Positions 53,726-62,686 of a DNA stretch of 64,000 nucleotides are shown here, piece after piece (position 1 is the stretch's first letter; each line of letters starts with the position of its first letter). The translations under genes were made by a program, and so were the position numbers. The notes beneath the pieces are model-generated. The model did not search any database. It was not told the origin of the DNA and saw only the letters and a program-made list of their open reading frames with translations. The DNA lies in the NCBI RefSeq assembly GCF_000374405.1, contig NZ_KB894251.1, positions 1 to 64,000 of the forward strand. Reading direction: 5' to 3'. This DNA is from Riemerella columbina DSM 16469. GTDB lineage: Bacteria > Bacteroidota > Bacteroidia > Flavobacteriales > Weeksellaceae.

Positions 53726-54544
53726 ATGAATATACTATCAGAAATCCTAAGAGACACTTGGCTGATGGAAGCCTCCTATCCTAACTACTATAAGCCCATA
53801 GTAGAAAATATTTTAGCAGGAAAAATTCCAGAACAAGAAAAACCGTTTGCATATTCCATTTTATCTAAGAAACAAACTTTATCTACTGGAGAAGTAATCG
53901 CAAAAGACAAAGTCGCGGTAATCAGCATGGTTGGACCTATGACCAAATATAACGCTGCTTGTAGTTATGGCGCTGAATATTTTGTAAAAGAAATCCAAAA
54001 GGCTGAAAATAACGAAGAAATAAAAGGTATAATCCTTTTTATGGATGGTCCTGGCGGAAATGCTAATGCCATTACCCTTTTCCAATCCATAAAAAATAAA
54101 ATTACCAAACCTGTAATTTCTGTTGTGGATACGGCTTGTTCTCTACATTATTGGATAGCGGCTATGCTATCAGACCACATTATGTTGAACAATGATTTTA
54201 TGGCAGAAGTCGGCAGTATCGGAGCAATGATAGTATTTGAGAAGCCAGAGAACGAAATTAAAATCATTAGACCTAAAGAAAGTAAGGATAAAAATCAGGC
54301 AATAGTAGATGCTTTGGAAGGTGATTTTTCTGCACTTGAGGACAAATTATCAATACTAGCCCAAAGATTTCAAAGAGAAGTTTTAGAATCAAGACCGCAA
54401 ATCAAAAAAGAAGCCACATTTGGAAAGACCTACTTACCAAAAGAAGCTATAGAAGTGGGTCTAGCAGATAGTATAGGAACTGTTCAAGATGCTTATGAAC
54501 TAATATTAGCAAAATCAGAATTAATCCGAATTAACCAAAATTAA
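53726..54544 (+). CDS. Prohead protease, S49/SppA family
   Basis: 272 aa from ATG 53726 (MNILSEILRDTW); the longer frame starts inside the preceding terminator. GIILFMDGPGGNANA is the SppA-like oxyanion region and DTACSLHYWIAAMLSDHIML holds the catalytic Ser; GKTYLPKEAIEVGLADSIGT is the C-terminal S49 motif. Such proteases cleave scaffold during capsid maturation. The capsid gene follows 7 bases later. Confidence 0.87.
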   Translation: MNILSEILRDTWLMEASYPNYYKPIVENILAGKIPEQEKPFAYSILSKKQTLSTGEVIAKDKVAVISMVGPMTKYNAACSYGAEYFVKEIQKAENNEEIKGIILFMDGPGGNANAITLFQSIKNKITKPVISVVDTACSLHYWIAAMLSDHIMLNNDFMAEVGSIGAMIVFEKPENEIKIIRPKESKDKNQAIVDALEGDFSALEDKLSILAQRFQREVLESRPQIKKEATFGKTYLPKEAIEVGLADSIGTVQDAYELILAKSELIRINQN

Positions 54545-54551
54545 TAAATAA

Positions 54552-56627
54552 ATGAAGTATTTAAAAATGTTAGCGACACTCTTAGGAGTTATGCAAGTCG
54601 CTCAAAAAGAAAACGCAGTTGATATTAGTAGTGATCAACAAACAAGACTTAACACTCTCTTAGGAGAAGAACACGCATCGCTATTAATTGAACAGGCGAA
54701 TAAAGAGTTATCTGATGTCGCTACTGCTAAGCAGGAATTAGACACAGTTAAAAAAACGCTTCAAAAAACGACTCAAGAGGTTGAAAATAAAGAAGCCAAC
54801 TTAACTGCACTTTCAGAAAAAGTGGAGACACTTATTTCTGAAAACAAGGATTTGAAAGAAAAAGTAGAAAAACTAAGCGGGGAACCTGAAACCAACATCC
54901 CTGAAATGGCTAAAAAAGTATTAGAGACAGGTATGGCAGAAAAAGTATTTGCACAAGGGGGACAAATATTCGGATTAGAAGGTAAATTCTGGGATGCTTC
55001 ATCACCGTGGAATGCTAAGTTATTATCAGGTGCTAAAGGTTCTACAACGGATTTCAGAAGCTCCGTAGCGATTCAACGCATGAATGATGAATTCTTAGAC
55101 TATGTGAGAACCTATCCAGAGAAGATAGAATCATTATTTAATTCTTACTTTAAATTGCCTGAACATTGGCCTAGAATCTATGGTGTGATGGACAGAATGA
55201 TGTCTGCAACCATTTCTGTGGCTAATGTAACTCAACCGCGTAAAGCGAGATGGGCTCCGAAAGGAGATATTGTTTTCAAAGCTGAAGAAATGCAAGTGCG
55301 TCCTACGCAAATAGACTTGCAGTTCAACTATTGGGAAATGCAAAAAATTGAAACCAACTGGCTAAACGGATTTAATAAAGTTGGTAGTTATGCTTACAAG
55401 ATGCCATTTATAGTTTTCTTATTGTCAGAATTTTTAAAGAAAGCCAGACAAGAAGATGCTGATGTATTAATACGAGGGGTTTGGGTGCCGACTCCAGAGG
55501 ATAGAGAAAAAGACAAGCCTGGGCATTATCTACACAGAAATGATGGTTTATTAAAAATTATATTTGATGCCAGATTAGCAAACAAATACAGACCTTTCAA
55601 TTTAGGCAAATGGACTTTTGCTAACTCGGTTGATTATGTAGATTCATTTATTAAGCAGCTTCCAGAAAACTTAAGAGCCACAGAGCAACTGCAAATGGTT
55701 ATGTCGCCGTCTAAAATATTAGACTACAAGAGAAGAGCGGAGCAATTATTTGGTGGAAACAACGACTATAAAGGTTATCCAAAATCACCAAAAGATTATG
55801 ACAATATCACTTTTGTCCCATTACAATGGTTAGAGGGGTCTGATGTTATTATCGTAACAACGATGGATAATATCAAAATTTTGGAATATAAACCAGAAGA
55901 AAAATCAATATTTACTATTGAAAAATTCCTTAGAGATGTTTATGCCTTTGCAGATTACAAAATAGGTATTGGTCTTAACCACATTGGTTTAGCGACTGTT
56001 CCAGGTGATAAATTAGCATTAGTTAAACAGGTGATTTGGACAAACAATACCCCTCTATTCCGAGCAGATTTCTTTGTAACTTCTTATGATAACAAAACAG
56101 GTATCTTAGAAGTGAGACACAACCGTGTGAAACCAGATATTGATTTTACAACTGATATTGTAGAAATTTCAGGCAATGTAGGAGATATATTAGTCATTAG
56201 AGGTGATATTTCTTTCGCTGGAGATGTTAAGGTTAAAAAAGGTGATAAATTAGACCTTACAAGAGATTTTAACCTTAAAACTGGTGGGGATTTAACCCTA
56301 ATCAAAAAAGCTGATGGGACTTACAAAGAGGTTTCTAGGACAGAGTCTCCTGCTTTAGATTCTACTTATAAGGAGTTCGATACAACAACTTTAAACTACG
56401 AAGCAGACGAGTATGTATATACTGGTTCTGAAGATACACTTGCTAAAATTGAGGGTGGTACTGAAGGAAATCGATTGAGAATTCAAGCTGAAAATGGCTC
56501 TAAACTTACCATTTCTTCTATCGCAGGAAATATTAAGGTGGATTCTACCTATGCATTAGATAGTGCCGATAAGTTTATAGACCTAGTGTATGTAAATGAT
56601 GTTTGGGTAGAAATTAATAGAGGGTAA
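54552..56627 (+). CDS. Major capsid protein with N-terminal coiled-coil scaffold
   Basis: 691 aa. The N-terminal ~115 residues form a coiled coil (EQANKELSDVATAKQELDTV...LISENKDLKEKVEKL), probably the scaffold removed by the S49 protease. The middle (~150-510) resembles an HK97-type capsid in size and content. From about 510 an extra beta-rich domain follows, ending FIDLVYVNDVWVEINRG. The length is about twice a usual capsid protein. Flanked by protease and a terminator. Capsid identity is inferred from context and length, not from a short motif. Confidence 0.75.
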   Translation: MKYLKMLATLLGVMQVAQKENAVDISSDQQTRLNTLLGEEHASLLIEQANKELSDVATAKQELDTVKKTLQKTTQEVENKEANLTALSEKVETLISENKDLKEKVEKLSGEPETNIPEMAKKVLETGMAEKVFAQGGQIFGLEGKFWDASSPWNAKLLSGAKGSTTDFRSSVAIQRMNDEFLDYVRTYPEKIESLFNSYFKLPEHWPRIYGVMDRMMSATISVANVTQPRKARWAPKGDIVFKAEEMQVRPTQIDLQFNYWEMQKIETNWLNGFNKVGSYAYKMPFIVFLLSEFLKKARQEDADVLIRGVWVPTPEDREKDKPGHYLHRNDGLLKIIFDARLANKYRPFNLGKWTFANSVDYVDSFIKQLPENLRATEQLQMVMSPSKILDYKRRAEQLFGGNNDYKGYPKSPKDYDNITFVPLQWLEGSDVIIVTTMDNIKILEYKPEEKSIFTIEKFLRDVYAFADYKIGIGLNHIGLATVPGDKLALVKQVIWTNNTPLFRADFFVTSYDNKTGILEVRHNRVKPDIDFTTDIVEISGNVGDILVIRGDISFAGDVKVKKGDKLDLTRDFNLKTGGDLTLIKKADGTYKEVSRTESPALDSTYKEFDTTTLNYEADEYVYTGSEDTLAKIEGGTEGNRLRIQAENGSKLTISSIAGNIKVDSTYALDSADKFIDLVYVNDVWVEINRG

Positions 56628-56636
56628 AATAACACA

Positions 56637-56669
56637 ATAGGCAGTAGCCCAATTACTGTCTATTTTTTT
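56637..56669 (+). terminator. Terminator after the capsid gene
   Basis: ATAGGCAGTA (56637-56646) pairs with TACTGTCTAT (56654-56663), one G-U, then seven T. Confidence 0.8.
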
Positions 56670-56689
56670 AAGTTTAAAATCAAGAAACA

Positions 56690-57496
56690 ATGAGACAATT
56701 ATTAAAAAAATCAAGTAATGCAGGACTACCAACCCCAAAGCGAGGAGAAGCAGTAGTCGCTTTAAATAAAGAAATTCTAAAACACCCCATTGTAGGTGCA
56801 GATCTAGTAACCTTAGAAGGGGCTTATGTATTTAAGCCTGGAGCCACTTTTATTAAGTTGTATATGACTCCATCTACTCAAGCTGCAACTTCTGAGGCAG
56901 GTGGAAATCCTGATGGAATGGGAAGTAAAAATAAATTTGTCGGAGAACACCCTGGCACAGAAAAAGAAGTAATGTCGTTCTTAAAGAAATATGCTAACGA
57001 AGGATTTATAATCTTCTACGGTGGTTGTGGAACTTCAGAATGGAAAGTAATGGGTTCGCAATGTCACCCAATGAAACTTTCCGCTTCTACTAAAGACGAT
57101 AAGGATAGCAACATCACTACACTCACATTTGAACAGGAAATGCTAAATGATGATAGGGTAATGTTCTATAACGGTCCAATATCATTCACAGATCCTTATA
57201 ATGCAACGGGTTCTACATTTGCTATCAACAAGGCAAATGGAAATATCATTCAATTAGCATCTGCTTCTACTACTGCTAATGTTACCATCTCTGCTTCAGA
57301 TTTTGAACATAACGAAACCGTAACATTCCTAGGTGCCGGTGGCAGTGACCCTTATAAGATTAAAAACAGTCCAACTGGTGCGGTAGCAATATTAACTAAA
57401 GAGGCTACAGATTGGGTAGCACTCAAAGATGCTGCTATTGATTTCCGAGTGGTAAAGGCTGATAAAACTTACTTAGTAGAAGTGGCTAGAAGGTAG
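56690..57496 (+). CDS. Phage structural protein with the fibre-type N-terminal domain
   Basis: 268 aa. Its first ~165 residues align by eye with the fibre protein at 48874: NAGLPTPK, LYMTPSTQ, FVGEHPGTE, YANEGFIIFYGGCGTSEWKVMGS and LTFEQE. The C-terminal ~100 residues are a beta-sandwich-like domain ending KADKTYLVEVARR. It sits between two terminators next to the capsid gene, so strong expression is likely. Tail tube or decoration protein are possible readings. Confidence 0.65.
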   Translation: MRQLLKKSSNAGLPTPKRGEAVVALNKEILKHPIVGADLVTLEGAYVFKPGATFIKLYMTPSTQAATSEAGGNPDGMGSKNKFVGEHPGTEKEVMSFLKKYANEGFIIFYGGCGTSEWKVMGSQCHPMKLSASTKDDKDSNITTLTFEQEMLNDDRVMFYNGPISFTDPYNATGSTFAINKANGNIIQLASASTTANVTISASDFEHNETVTFLGAGGSDPYKIKNSPTGAVAILTKEATDWVALKDAAIDFRVVKADKTYLVEVARR

Positions 57497-57525
57497 TTTT
57501 TTCATAACATTATTTTTAGTTTGGC

Positions 57526-57554
57526 ACGGCAACTCATTTGGGTTGCCGTTTTTT
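57526..57554 (+). terminator. Terminator after the 268-aa gene
   Basis: ACGGCAAC (57526-57533) pairs with GTTGCCGT (57542-57549), then T-run. Confidence 0.8.
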
Positions 57555-57579
57555 GTATATAATTTCAAAAAATCCCAAC

Positions 57580-58413
57580 ATGAAAAATCAAGTCTTAACT
57601 ATTTTAAAAACAGAGCATAATCCGCAAAAGAGATTTAACTCTCTTTTAGGTGCTTATATTAGCACAGAGGGAAACCCCAACCTTATAAGATCCTATAATG
57701 CCAGAGGCTATAACCCTACTCTATTAGAAACACTAGAGTACGATGTAAAACAGCATTTAGGTATTTCAAATACAGATATTGTTAATCATATTATACCAGA
57801 ACTAGAGGTAGAACAAGTTTTAAAAACAGACTTAGAAATATCAGAACAAGTAAAAGCAAGTCCCGAAGCCAGAAGCGAGTTTGAGAATATCTTAAAAGAT
57901 ATGAACGAAGAAGAAAAGACGGGGCTTAGATTTTCTACAGAATATCCCTTTCTTAGAGAAAAAGATTGTCCTAATGAATTGAAAATTTTAGCTAATGATG
58001 CGATTACAGCATTTCATAATTTCAAAAGTAAACACACAGAGTTATTTGAAAAAGTAGCCAATGTTACTGAGCCTAAACTAGACGAAATCCAAATATTTAA
58101 AATCGCTAATGAATTGTTAGAAGATTTTGAAGTGAATAGAGAAATCCATGATGAACTTCAATACTATAAAGAACATCAAGATTTTCTAGCAGAACACCCA
58201 ATTTTTGAAGATTACAAATTAGAAAAAGAGGTGAAGGCTATGTCAGCTGAAGAGTTAGCAAAGACTAAAAATAATCTAAAATCCAATATTTCTAAAAAGA
58301 AAAAAGCGATTAAAGAAGCCGATGATGAAGAGCGAAAATCTAAACTTTCTGAAGACTTATCAATACTAGAGAAAAAGCAAAAGTTAGTAGATGAAAGACT
58401 CAAAGAAAAATAA
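57580..58413 (+). CDS. Hypothetical phage protein, 277 aa
   Basis: Start at ATG 57580 (MKNQVLTILKTEHNPQ), 23 bases after the terminator's last T. All-alpha and charged; the last ~70 residues are a Lys/Glu coiled coil (KNNLKSNISKKKKAIKEAD). No family recognised. May be a head-tail connector or scaffold. Overlaps the next gene by 23 bases. Confidence 0.6.
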   Translation: MKNQVLTILKTEHNPQKRFNSLLGAYISTEGNPNLIRSYNARGYNPTLLETLEYDVKQHLGISNTDIVNHIIPELEVEQVLKTDLEISEQVKASPEARSEFENILKDMNEEEKTGLRFSTEYPFLREKDCPNELKILANDAITAFHNFKSKHTELFEKVANVTEPKLDEIQIFKIANELLEDFEVNREIHDELQYYKEHQDFLAEHPIFEDYKLEKEVKAMSAEELAKTKNNLKSNISKKKKAIKEADDEERKSKLSEDLSILEKKQKLVDERLKEK

Positions 58414-58966
58414 ATTTTTCACGCTTTCCTCACTTCATAAAGAAAAGAGGGAAGCGTTTCCAGAAGTTACTTCGGTATATTTAAACAAACATATTGACCG
58501 CATTGAAAACCTAAATCAACTCGTTAGAATACCCCAAGAGGGAGAGGTGTTTTTTCTACAAACAGAAAAGGCTTTCAATGCGTTTACCTTCATACCATTT
58601 ATTGCAAAACTTCATTTTATTGAAGAATTATATGCCAGTACATATAGTATCAGCAGGCGTGTAGTAGAAGCATTGCAAGAACTACAGCAAAATGGGAGAA
58701 TTGGAAAGGTAAGGTTACTTATTTCCGATTCTATGCCCAAAAGAAATCCATTAACAATTGATGTGTTAGAAGGTGTATGCAGACACAATGGAAACTTTAG
58801 TGTCAAATACTCCTGGAATCACTCTAAAATATGTCTTATAAAAACTGATGGGTTTCATTTGGTGTTAGAGGGTTCTGGAAATTGGAGTGAAAACGCACAG
58901 CTTGAGCAATATGTACTAACAAATTCTGAAGAAGTTTACGAATTCCGAAAAACTATATTTGAATGA
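58391..58966 (+). CDS. Phage phospholipase-D-like protein
   Basis: 191 aa. NHSKICLIKTDGFHLVLEGSGNWSENAQLEQYVLTNS contains an HKD-type catalytic H-x-K with the downstream G-S-G-N pattern of PLD-superfamily nucleases. Only one HKD is seen, so it probably works as a dimer. An upstream strand region (RLLISDSMPKRN) fits the fold. It may be a nuclease or DNA-processing enzyme. It overlaps the genes on both sides. Confidence 0.65.
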   Translation: MKDSKKNKFFTLSSLHKEKREAFPEVTSVYLNKHIDRIENLNQLVRIPQEGEVFFLQTEKAFNAFTFIPFIAKLHFIEELYASTYSISRRVVEALQELQQNGRIGKVRLLISDSMPKRNPLTIDVLEGVCRHNGNFSVKYSWNHSKICLIKTDGFHLVLEGSGNWSENAQLEQYVLTNSEEVYEFRKTIFE

Positions 58967-59229
58967 TTGAAATATTAAAAATGTTCGGACTGGTAGTCTT
59001 ACAAAATGCCAGTTTCACACTTGTAAGTAGGGCGAGGAATAGCGATAGTATCACTTTTCATACAATAGCAAGTGTACTAAGTAACGGCATTTGGCTTTTG
59101 GTTATAAAAAATGTCGTTCAAAATTTTGATAGACCTATACTAATGCTCACTTATTTGTTAGGTTCTGTGGTAGGTAGTGTTTTGATGCACTATATCTCTA
59201 TGAATTATTTTGAAAAGAAAAAGAAATGA
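58963..59229 (+). CDS. Small phage membrane protein, 88 aa
   Basis: Two or three hydrophobic segments (about 1-25, 32-50, 58-80), ATGA overlap with the gene before and after. Reminiscent of small prophage membrane proteins with unknown role, possibly superinfection exclusion. No family named with confidence. Confidence 0.5.
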   Translation: MIEILKMFGLVVLQNASFTLVSRARNSDSITFHTIASVLSNGIWLLVIKNVVQNFDRPILMLTYLLGSVVGSVLMHYISMNYFEKKKK

Positions 59230-59546
59230 TACTATCAGATGATGAATACACGCAAATAGAAAACCTCGCAGGAGCGGGTTACGGACCTGAGAGAATTGCA
59301 ATGTATCTGGATGTACCACGAAAGGACTTTATGAAAGAATGGAAAAATCCCAACTCTCAAGTCCGATATTATTACGATCGTGGGGTTTTGATTGTAGATG
59401 CTAACGCAGGAATGAAATTAGCAGAAAACGCCATGAGTGGTAATATAACAGCCCACCAGCAACTGGAAAAAGTAAGAAGAGGACAGCGTTTAGCAGAATT
59501 GAAAAAAAAGTATATCTATGGCGAAGAAGAAATTGACGGACTATAA
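59226..59546 (+). CDS. Terminase small-subunit-like HTH protein
   Basis: 106 aa. IENLAGAGYGPERIAMYLDVPRKDF (about 11-35) reads as a helix-turn-helix, as at the start of terminase small subunits; a helical C-terminal part follows (GMKLAENAMSGNITAHQQLEKVRRGQRLAELKKKY). It is close upstream of terminase large, which supports DNA-packaging recognition. Overlaps the next gene by 29 bases. Confidence 0.6.
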   Translation: MILSDDEYTQIENLAGAGYGPERIAMYLDVPRKDFMKEWKNPNSQVRYYYDRGVLIVDANAGMKLAENAMSGNITAHQQLEKVRRGQRLAELKKKYIYGEEEIDGL

Positions 59547-60168
59547 CCTAGACGATTTATATGATTGGATAGAAAACGGGCGTATGGACAATATGCCTGA
59601 AGGGTTTGTTCAATATGTCAATATGTTGGATAAAATTAGGGCTATGCGACTCCGCCACGATGTTTTTGGAACTAAAGAGGCTATCCTAAAACATCTTATT
59701 TCGTTTGAGCCAGATTTGAAAGGGAACAGACTTAAAGCCGTTCAACTTTACAATGAAAGTATAGAGTATTTCTACTCCGACAATGAAATTTCAAAGGCCG
59801 CATGGCGAAATGTTTATGCTGACGATTTAGACAATGCCTATAATTTAGCCATAGCACTAGCGGAAACAACCGCAGATATAGAGAAAGCATCTAAAATTAA
59901 AGAAAGAGCCTTTAAGTTTAGAGGGCTAGACAAAGAAGATCCTATCGAAACGCCAGAGGACGCACTCAGAAAGCCGTTTAAGGTTTATACTATGGATATG
60001 GACAAACACTTTGAATTACCAAACGAAGACCGTAAGGAAATTGAATTATGGATAGATGAAAATACAAAAGAACTGACTGAAAAAGCGAAAGAAAGGATAA
60101 AGCAGGAAGCATTAATTCTTCCTGTAAAAATATTCCAAGATGAAGAAGAAAATCCTCGTAAGAACTGA
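59518..60168 (+). CDS. Phage packaging-region protein, 216 aa
   Basis: All-alpha, acidic, unknown family. It sits between the small-subunit-like HTH gene and terminase large, overlapping both by 29 bases, and could be part of the terminase complex (small subunit split into two polypeptides). Confidence 0.55.
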   Translation: MAKKKLTDYNLDDLYDWIENGRMDNMPEGFVQYVNMLDKIRAMRLRHDVFGTKEAILKHLISFEPDLKGNRLKAVQLYNESIEYFYSDNEISKAAWRNVYADDLDNAYNLAIALAETTADIEKASKIKERAFKFRGLDKEDPIETPEDALRKPFKVYTMDMDKHFELPNEDRKEIELWIDENTKELTEKAKERIKQEALILPVKIFQDEEENPRKN

Positions 60169-61846
60169 TTTTAACGATGTAGAAGTGCGTTATGCTTCGT
60201 GGCTCAAAACATTAGTAGATGTGATGCAGCCACAAAATTTATTCCTCGTATTAGGGCGTGGTACGGGTAAAACTACGGACTATCAAGCTGAAAGGTTGAT
60301 GGATGTTTGCTACGATATGCCAGGTTGCTATATTGGAATCGTTGGAGATACCTATACTAATTTGCTTAAAAATGTGGTGCCTTCAATAATAGAAGGCTGG
60401 AATCGTAAAGGTTGGGTAGAGGGTATTCATTATGTAGTAGACCAACCGCCTCCACAGCATTTTAAAAAGCCTTATAAAGCTCCACAAACTTATAAGCATA
60501 CTATATCCACTTTTCTAGGAAATTTCTTTAACTATATTTCGATGGATACGCCCAGTTCTGGTGCGGGTAACTCCTACCAACATTTGGTAGGTGATGAAAC
60601 GAAATATTTAGAAAAGCGGAGAATAGACCGCCTCTTCCCTGCCCTGCGTGGAGACTCCACAATATTTGGACACTCCGCTTATTATTTAGGATTAACATTT
60701 ACTACGGATTATCCTAATATTATTATGCCTGGGGAGTATGATTGGATTCTGGATAGGGAAAAAGATATGGATAAACAGCAAATGAAATATTTGCTCCAAA
60801 TTTCTTTAGAACTTAACGAAGCCAAAGCCGATGCTATCCACTACGCCAGAAAACGAAATAAAAGACTCCTCCAGAAAACTCAGCGGAAAATTGCTAAAAT
60901 TTCTGAGCTTTGGGAACGGCTTAGGAAAAATTCTACATTTTTCTATATGGCGTCGAGTTTCGTTAATGTCGATATTTTAAGATTAGATTATTTTAAAACG
61001 GCTTTAGCAGCATTAGGAACAGTAGAATTTAATACCTCTGTGCTTTCGTTACCCCCGCAAGTAGAAGCAGGACAAAAATTCTATGTAGCGTTCGAGGACA
61101 AGCATATCTATGATGATGGTATAAACTTTAAATATTATCAGCAGTTTAACACTGGGGACGATGCAGAATTAACCTCATTAGGGTTACAATATATCAACCC
61201 TAACGCTAAATTAGAATTAGGTATAGACTTTGGCGACCAATGTTCTATGGTGGTAGCACAATCCAACAAACAGCTAATACGCGTATTAAAAAACTTTTGG
61301 ACACTGGCTCCAGAGTCTTCGGAAGCGTTATGCTCTAAGTTTTTAGAGTTTTTTAAACATCATAAAACAAAAGAAATAGATTTGTATTATGATCGTTCAG
61401 GAAATCAATATCAGCAGTTAGGACGGGACTGGGCAACGGAAATCAAGAACTTTTTAGAAACAGACAAAGATGGAAACAAAACAGGCTGGAAAGTTAATTT
61501 AATGAGCCGAAATCAGGGAAATATTGAGCAACAAACAGAATTTATAATGGCTAAAGCAATTATGAATGGGACTTATCAAGGGTTGCCTGGTTTGGCTATC
61601 GACCGCTACCAATGTAGAGAATTAATTTCTTCAATGAATGTTGCCACTCAAATCGTAAAGCCAAACAAAAGAGGCGTTAATCAATTATTTAAAAATAAAA
61701 CTTCGGAAAAACTCCCGCTAAAAAAACGCCCAATGTATTCTACCAATATGTCCGATGCTTTAAAATACCTTATTTGTCGCCGTCCATTCTTAGCAATTAT
61801 AAAAAAACAACAGATGGAATGGAGCGACCCAGAAACTATGGGTTAA
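60140..61846 (+). CDS. Terminase large subunit
   Basis: 568 aa. ATP-driven packaging motor with nuclease. Walker A LGRGTGKTT (~38-46), Walker B region HLVGDETKYL (~148-157), then a nuclease domain with acidic residues in LGIDFGDQCSMVV (~360), DLYYDRSGNQY and NMSDALKYLI near the end. Typical length. It starts inside the 216-aa gene by overlap of 29 bases. A HicA gene follows. Confidence 0.9.
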   Translation: MKKKILVRTDFNDVEVRYASWLKTLVDVMQPQNLFLVLGRGTGKTTDYQAERLMDVCYDMPGCYIGIVGDTYTNLLKNVVPSIIEGWNRKGWVEGIHYVVDQPPPQHFKKPYKAPQTYKHTISTFLGNFFNYISMDTPSSGAGNSYQHLVGDETKYLEKRRIDRLFPALRGDSTIFGHSAYYLGLTFTTDYPNIIMPGEYDWILDREKDMDKQQMKYLLQISLELNEAKADAIHYARKRNKRLLQKTQRKIAKISELWERLRKNSTFFYMASSFVNVDILRLDYFKTALAALGTVEFNTSVLSLPPQVEAGQKFYVAFEDKHIYDDGINFKYYQQFNTGDDAELTSLGLQYINPNAKLELGIDFGDQCSMVVAQSNKQLIRVLKNFWTLAPESSEALCSKFLEFFKHHKTKEIDLYYDRSGNQYQQLGRDWATEIKNFLETDKDGNKTGWKVNLMSRNQGNIEQQTEFIMAKAIMNGTYQGLPGLAIDRYQCRELISSMNVATQIVKPNKRGVNQLFKNKTSEKLPLKKRPMYSTNMSDALKYLICRRPFLAIIKKQQMEWSDPETMG

Positions 61847-61873
61847 TTTTTTAAAAAAAAGTTGTTAAAAAAT

Positions 61874-61903
61874 TTGCTTATGATAGTATTTTTACTATCT
61901 TTG
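61874..61903 (+). promoter_or_regulatory. hicAB promoter and operator
   Basis: TTG (61874-61876), 19 bases, TATCTTTG (61896-61903): a full -33/-7 pair. GATAGTA-TTTT-TACTATC (61882-61899) is a perfect inverted repeat overlapping the -7 box, a likely HicB operator. Confidence 0.7.
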
Positions 61904-61933
61904 CATAGTCAAACAATATCAAAAACAACTAAA

Positions 61934-62131
61934 ATGAAAAGGTTTAAAGTAAAAGAAATTCTAAAAATGCTAAAAGAAGACGGGTGGTATCTTAGCAAAC
62001 ACAACGGCACAAGTCACAGACAGTTCAAACACCCCACTAAAAAAGGAAAAGTCACTGTAAATGGAAAGCCAAGTGATACTTTAAGCCAAGAATTATTAAA
62101 CAGTATTTTCAAACAAGCAGGGTGGCGATAA
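61934..62131 (+). CDS. hicA: HicA-family mRNA interferase toxin
   Basis: 65 aa from ATG 61934 (MKRFKVKEILKMLKEDGW); the longer frame begins in the operator. The double-stranded-RNA-binding-like fold with catalytic His in NGTSHRQFKHP and the GKPSDTLSQELLNSIFKQAG end is HicA. It is followed 24 bases later by a HicB-like antitoxin. Confidence 0.9.
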   Translation: MKRFKVKEILKMLKEDGWYLSKHNGTSHRQFKHPTKKGKVTVNGKPSDTLSQELLNSIFKQAGWR

Positions 62132-62155
62132 GCCCCCTGCACAAATAAAAACAAT

Positions 62156-62566
62156 ATGAAACAATTAAAAGTAAACATCGGTTGGGAAGATAAAAATTAT
62201 TCTGCGGTATGTGATGATAAAGATATTAATGGTATTGTAGTCTGTACTCATAAAGATTTAGACACTCTAAAAAGAAGTTTTGCTGAATCCTTAAAATTCC
62301 ATATTGAGGGCTGTATAGAAGATGGAGACCAGTTACCAGAATATCTTACGAAAGGAAATTATGAGTTAGTTTTTGACCTTGAAGTTTCTGCCTTATTACA
62401 TAAGTTAGACGGGTTAATTACACGCTCTGCATTATCTAGAGTAACTGGAATTAATGAAAGACAATTAGGGCATTATATGACTGGTTATAGAAAGCCACGC
62501 CCCGATAAAAGAGAGCAAATACTCAATGGTATTCGGACTATTGGAAAAGAATTAGTAAGTGTATAG
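62156..62566 (+). CDS. hicB: HicB-family antitoxin
   Basis: 136 aa. The N-terminal partial RNase-H-like HicB fold (MKQLKVNIGWEDKNYSAVCDD...VVCTHKDLDTLKRSFAESLKFHIEG) is followed by a HTH (LITRSALSRVTGINERQLGHYMTGYRKP). It binds HicA and likely the palindrome at 61882. The pair is in a prophage next to terminase, a position typical of inserted cargo. Confidence 0.88.
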   Translation: MKQLKVNIGWEDKNYSAVCDDKDINGIVVCTHKDLDTLKRSFAESLKFHIEGCIEDGDQLPEYLTKGNYELVFDLEVSALLHKLDGLITRSALSRVTGINERQLGHYMTGYRKPRPDKREQILNGIRTIGKELVSV

Positions 62567-62598
62567 ATATTGTTTGACAGCGTTTCTTTTACACTTTA

Positions 62599-62628
62599 AG
62601 CCTCCCCGATTTTCGGTGGGGCTTTTTT
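62599..62628 (+). terminator. Terminator after hicB
   Basis: AGCCTCCCCG (from 62599) pairs imperfectly with CGGTGGGGCT (to 62622) around ATTTT, then six T. Confidence 0.75.
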
Positions 62629-62663
62629 ATTTCCCTAAATGCAACGCTTTGAAATGTTTTTAT

Positions 62664-62671
62664 TATTTTTG
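62664..62671 (+). promoter_or_regulatory. -7 box of the secreted cargo gene
   Basis: TATTTTTG, 15 bases before the ATG at 62687, directly after the hicB terminator. Confidence 0.5.
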
Positions 62672-62686
62672 TGGAAAAACAATTCT

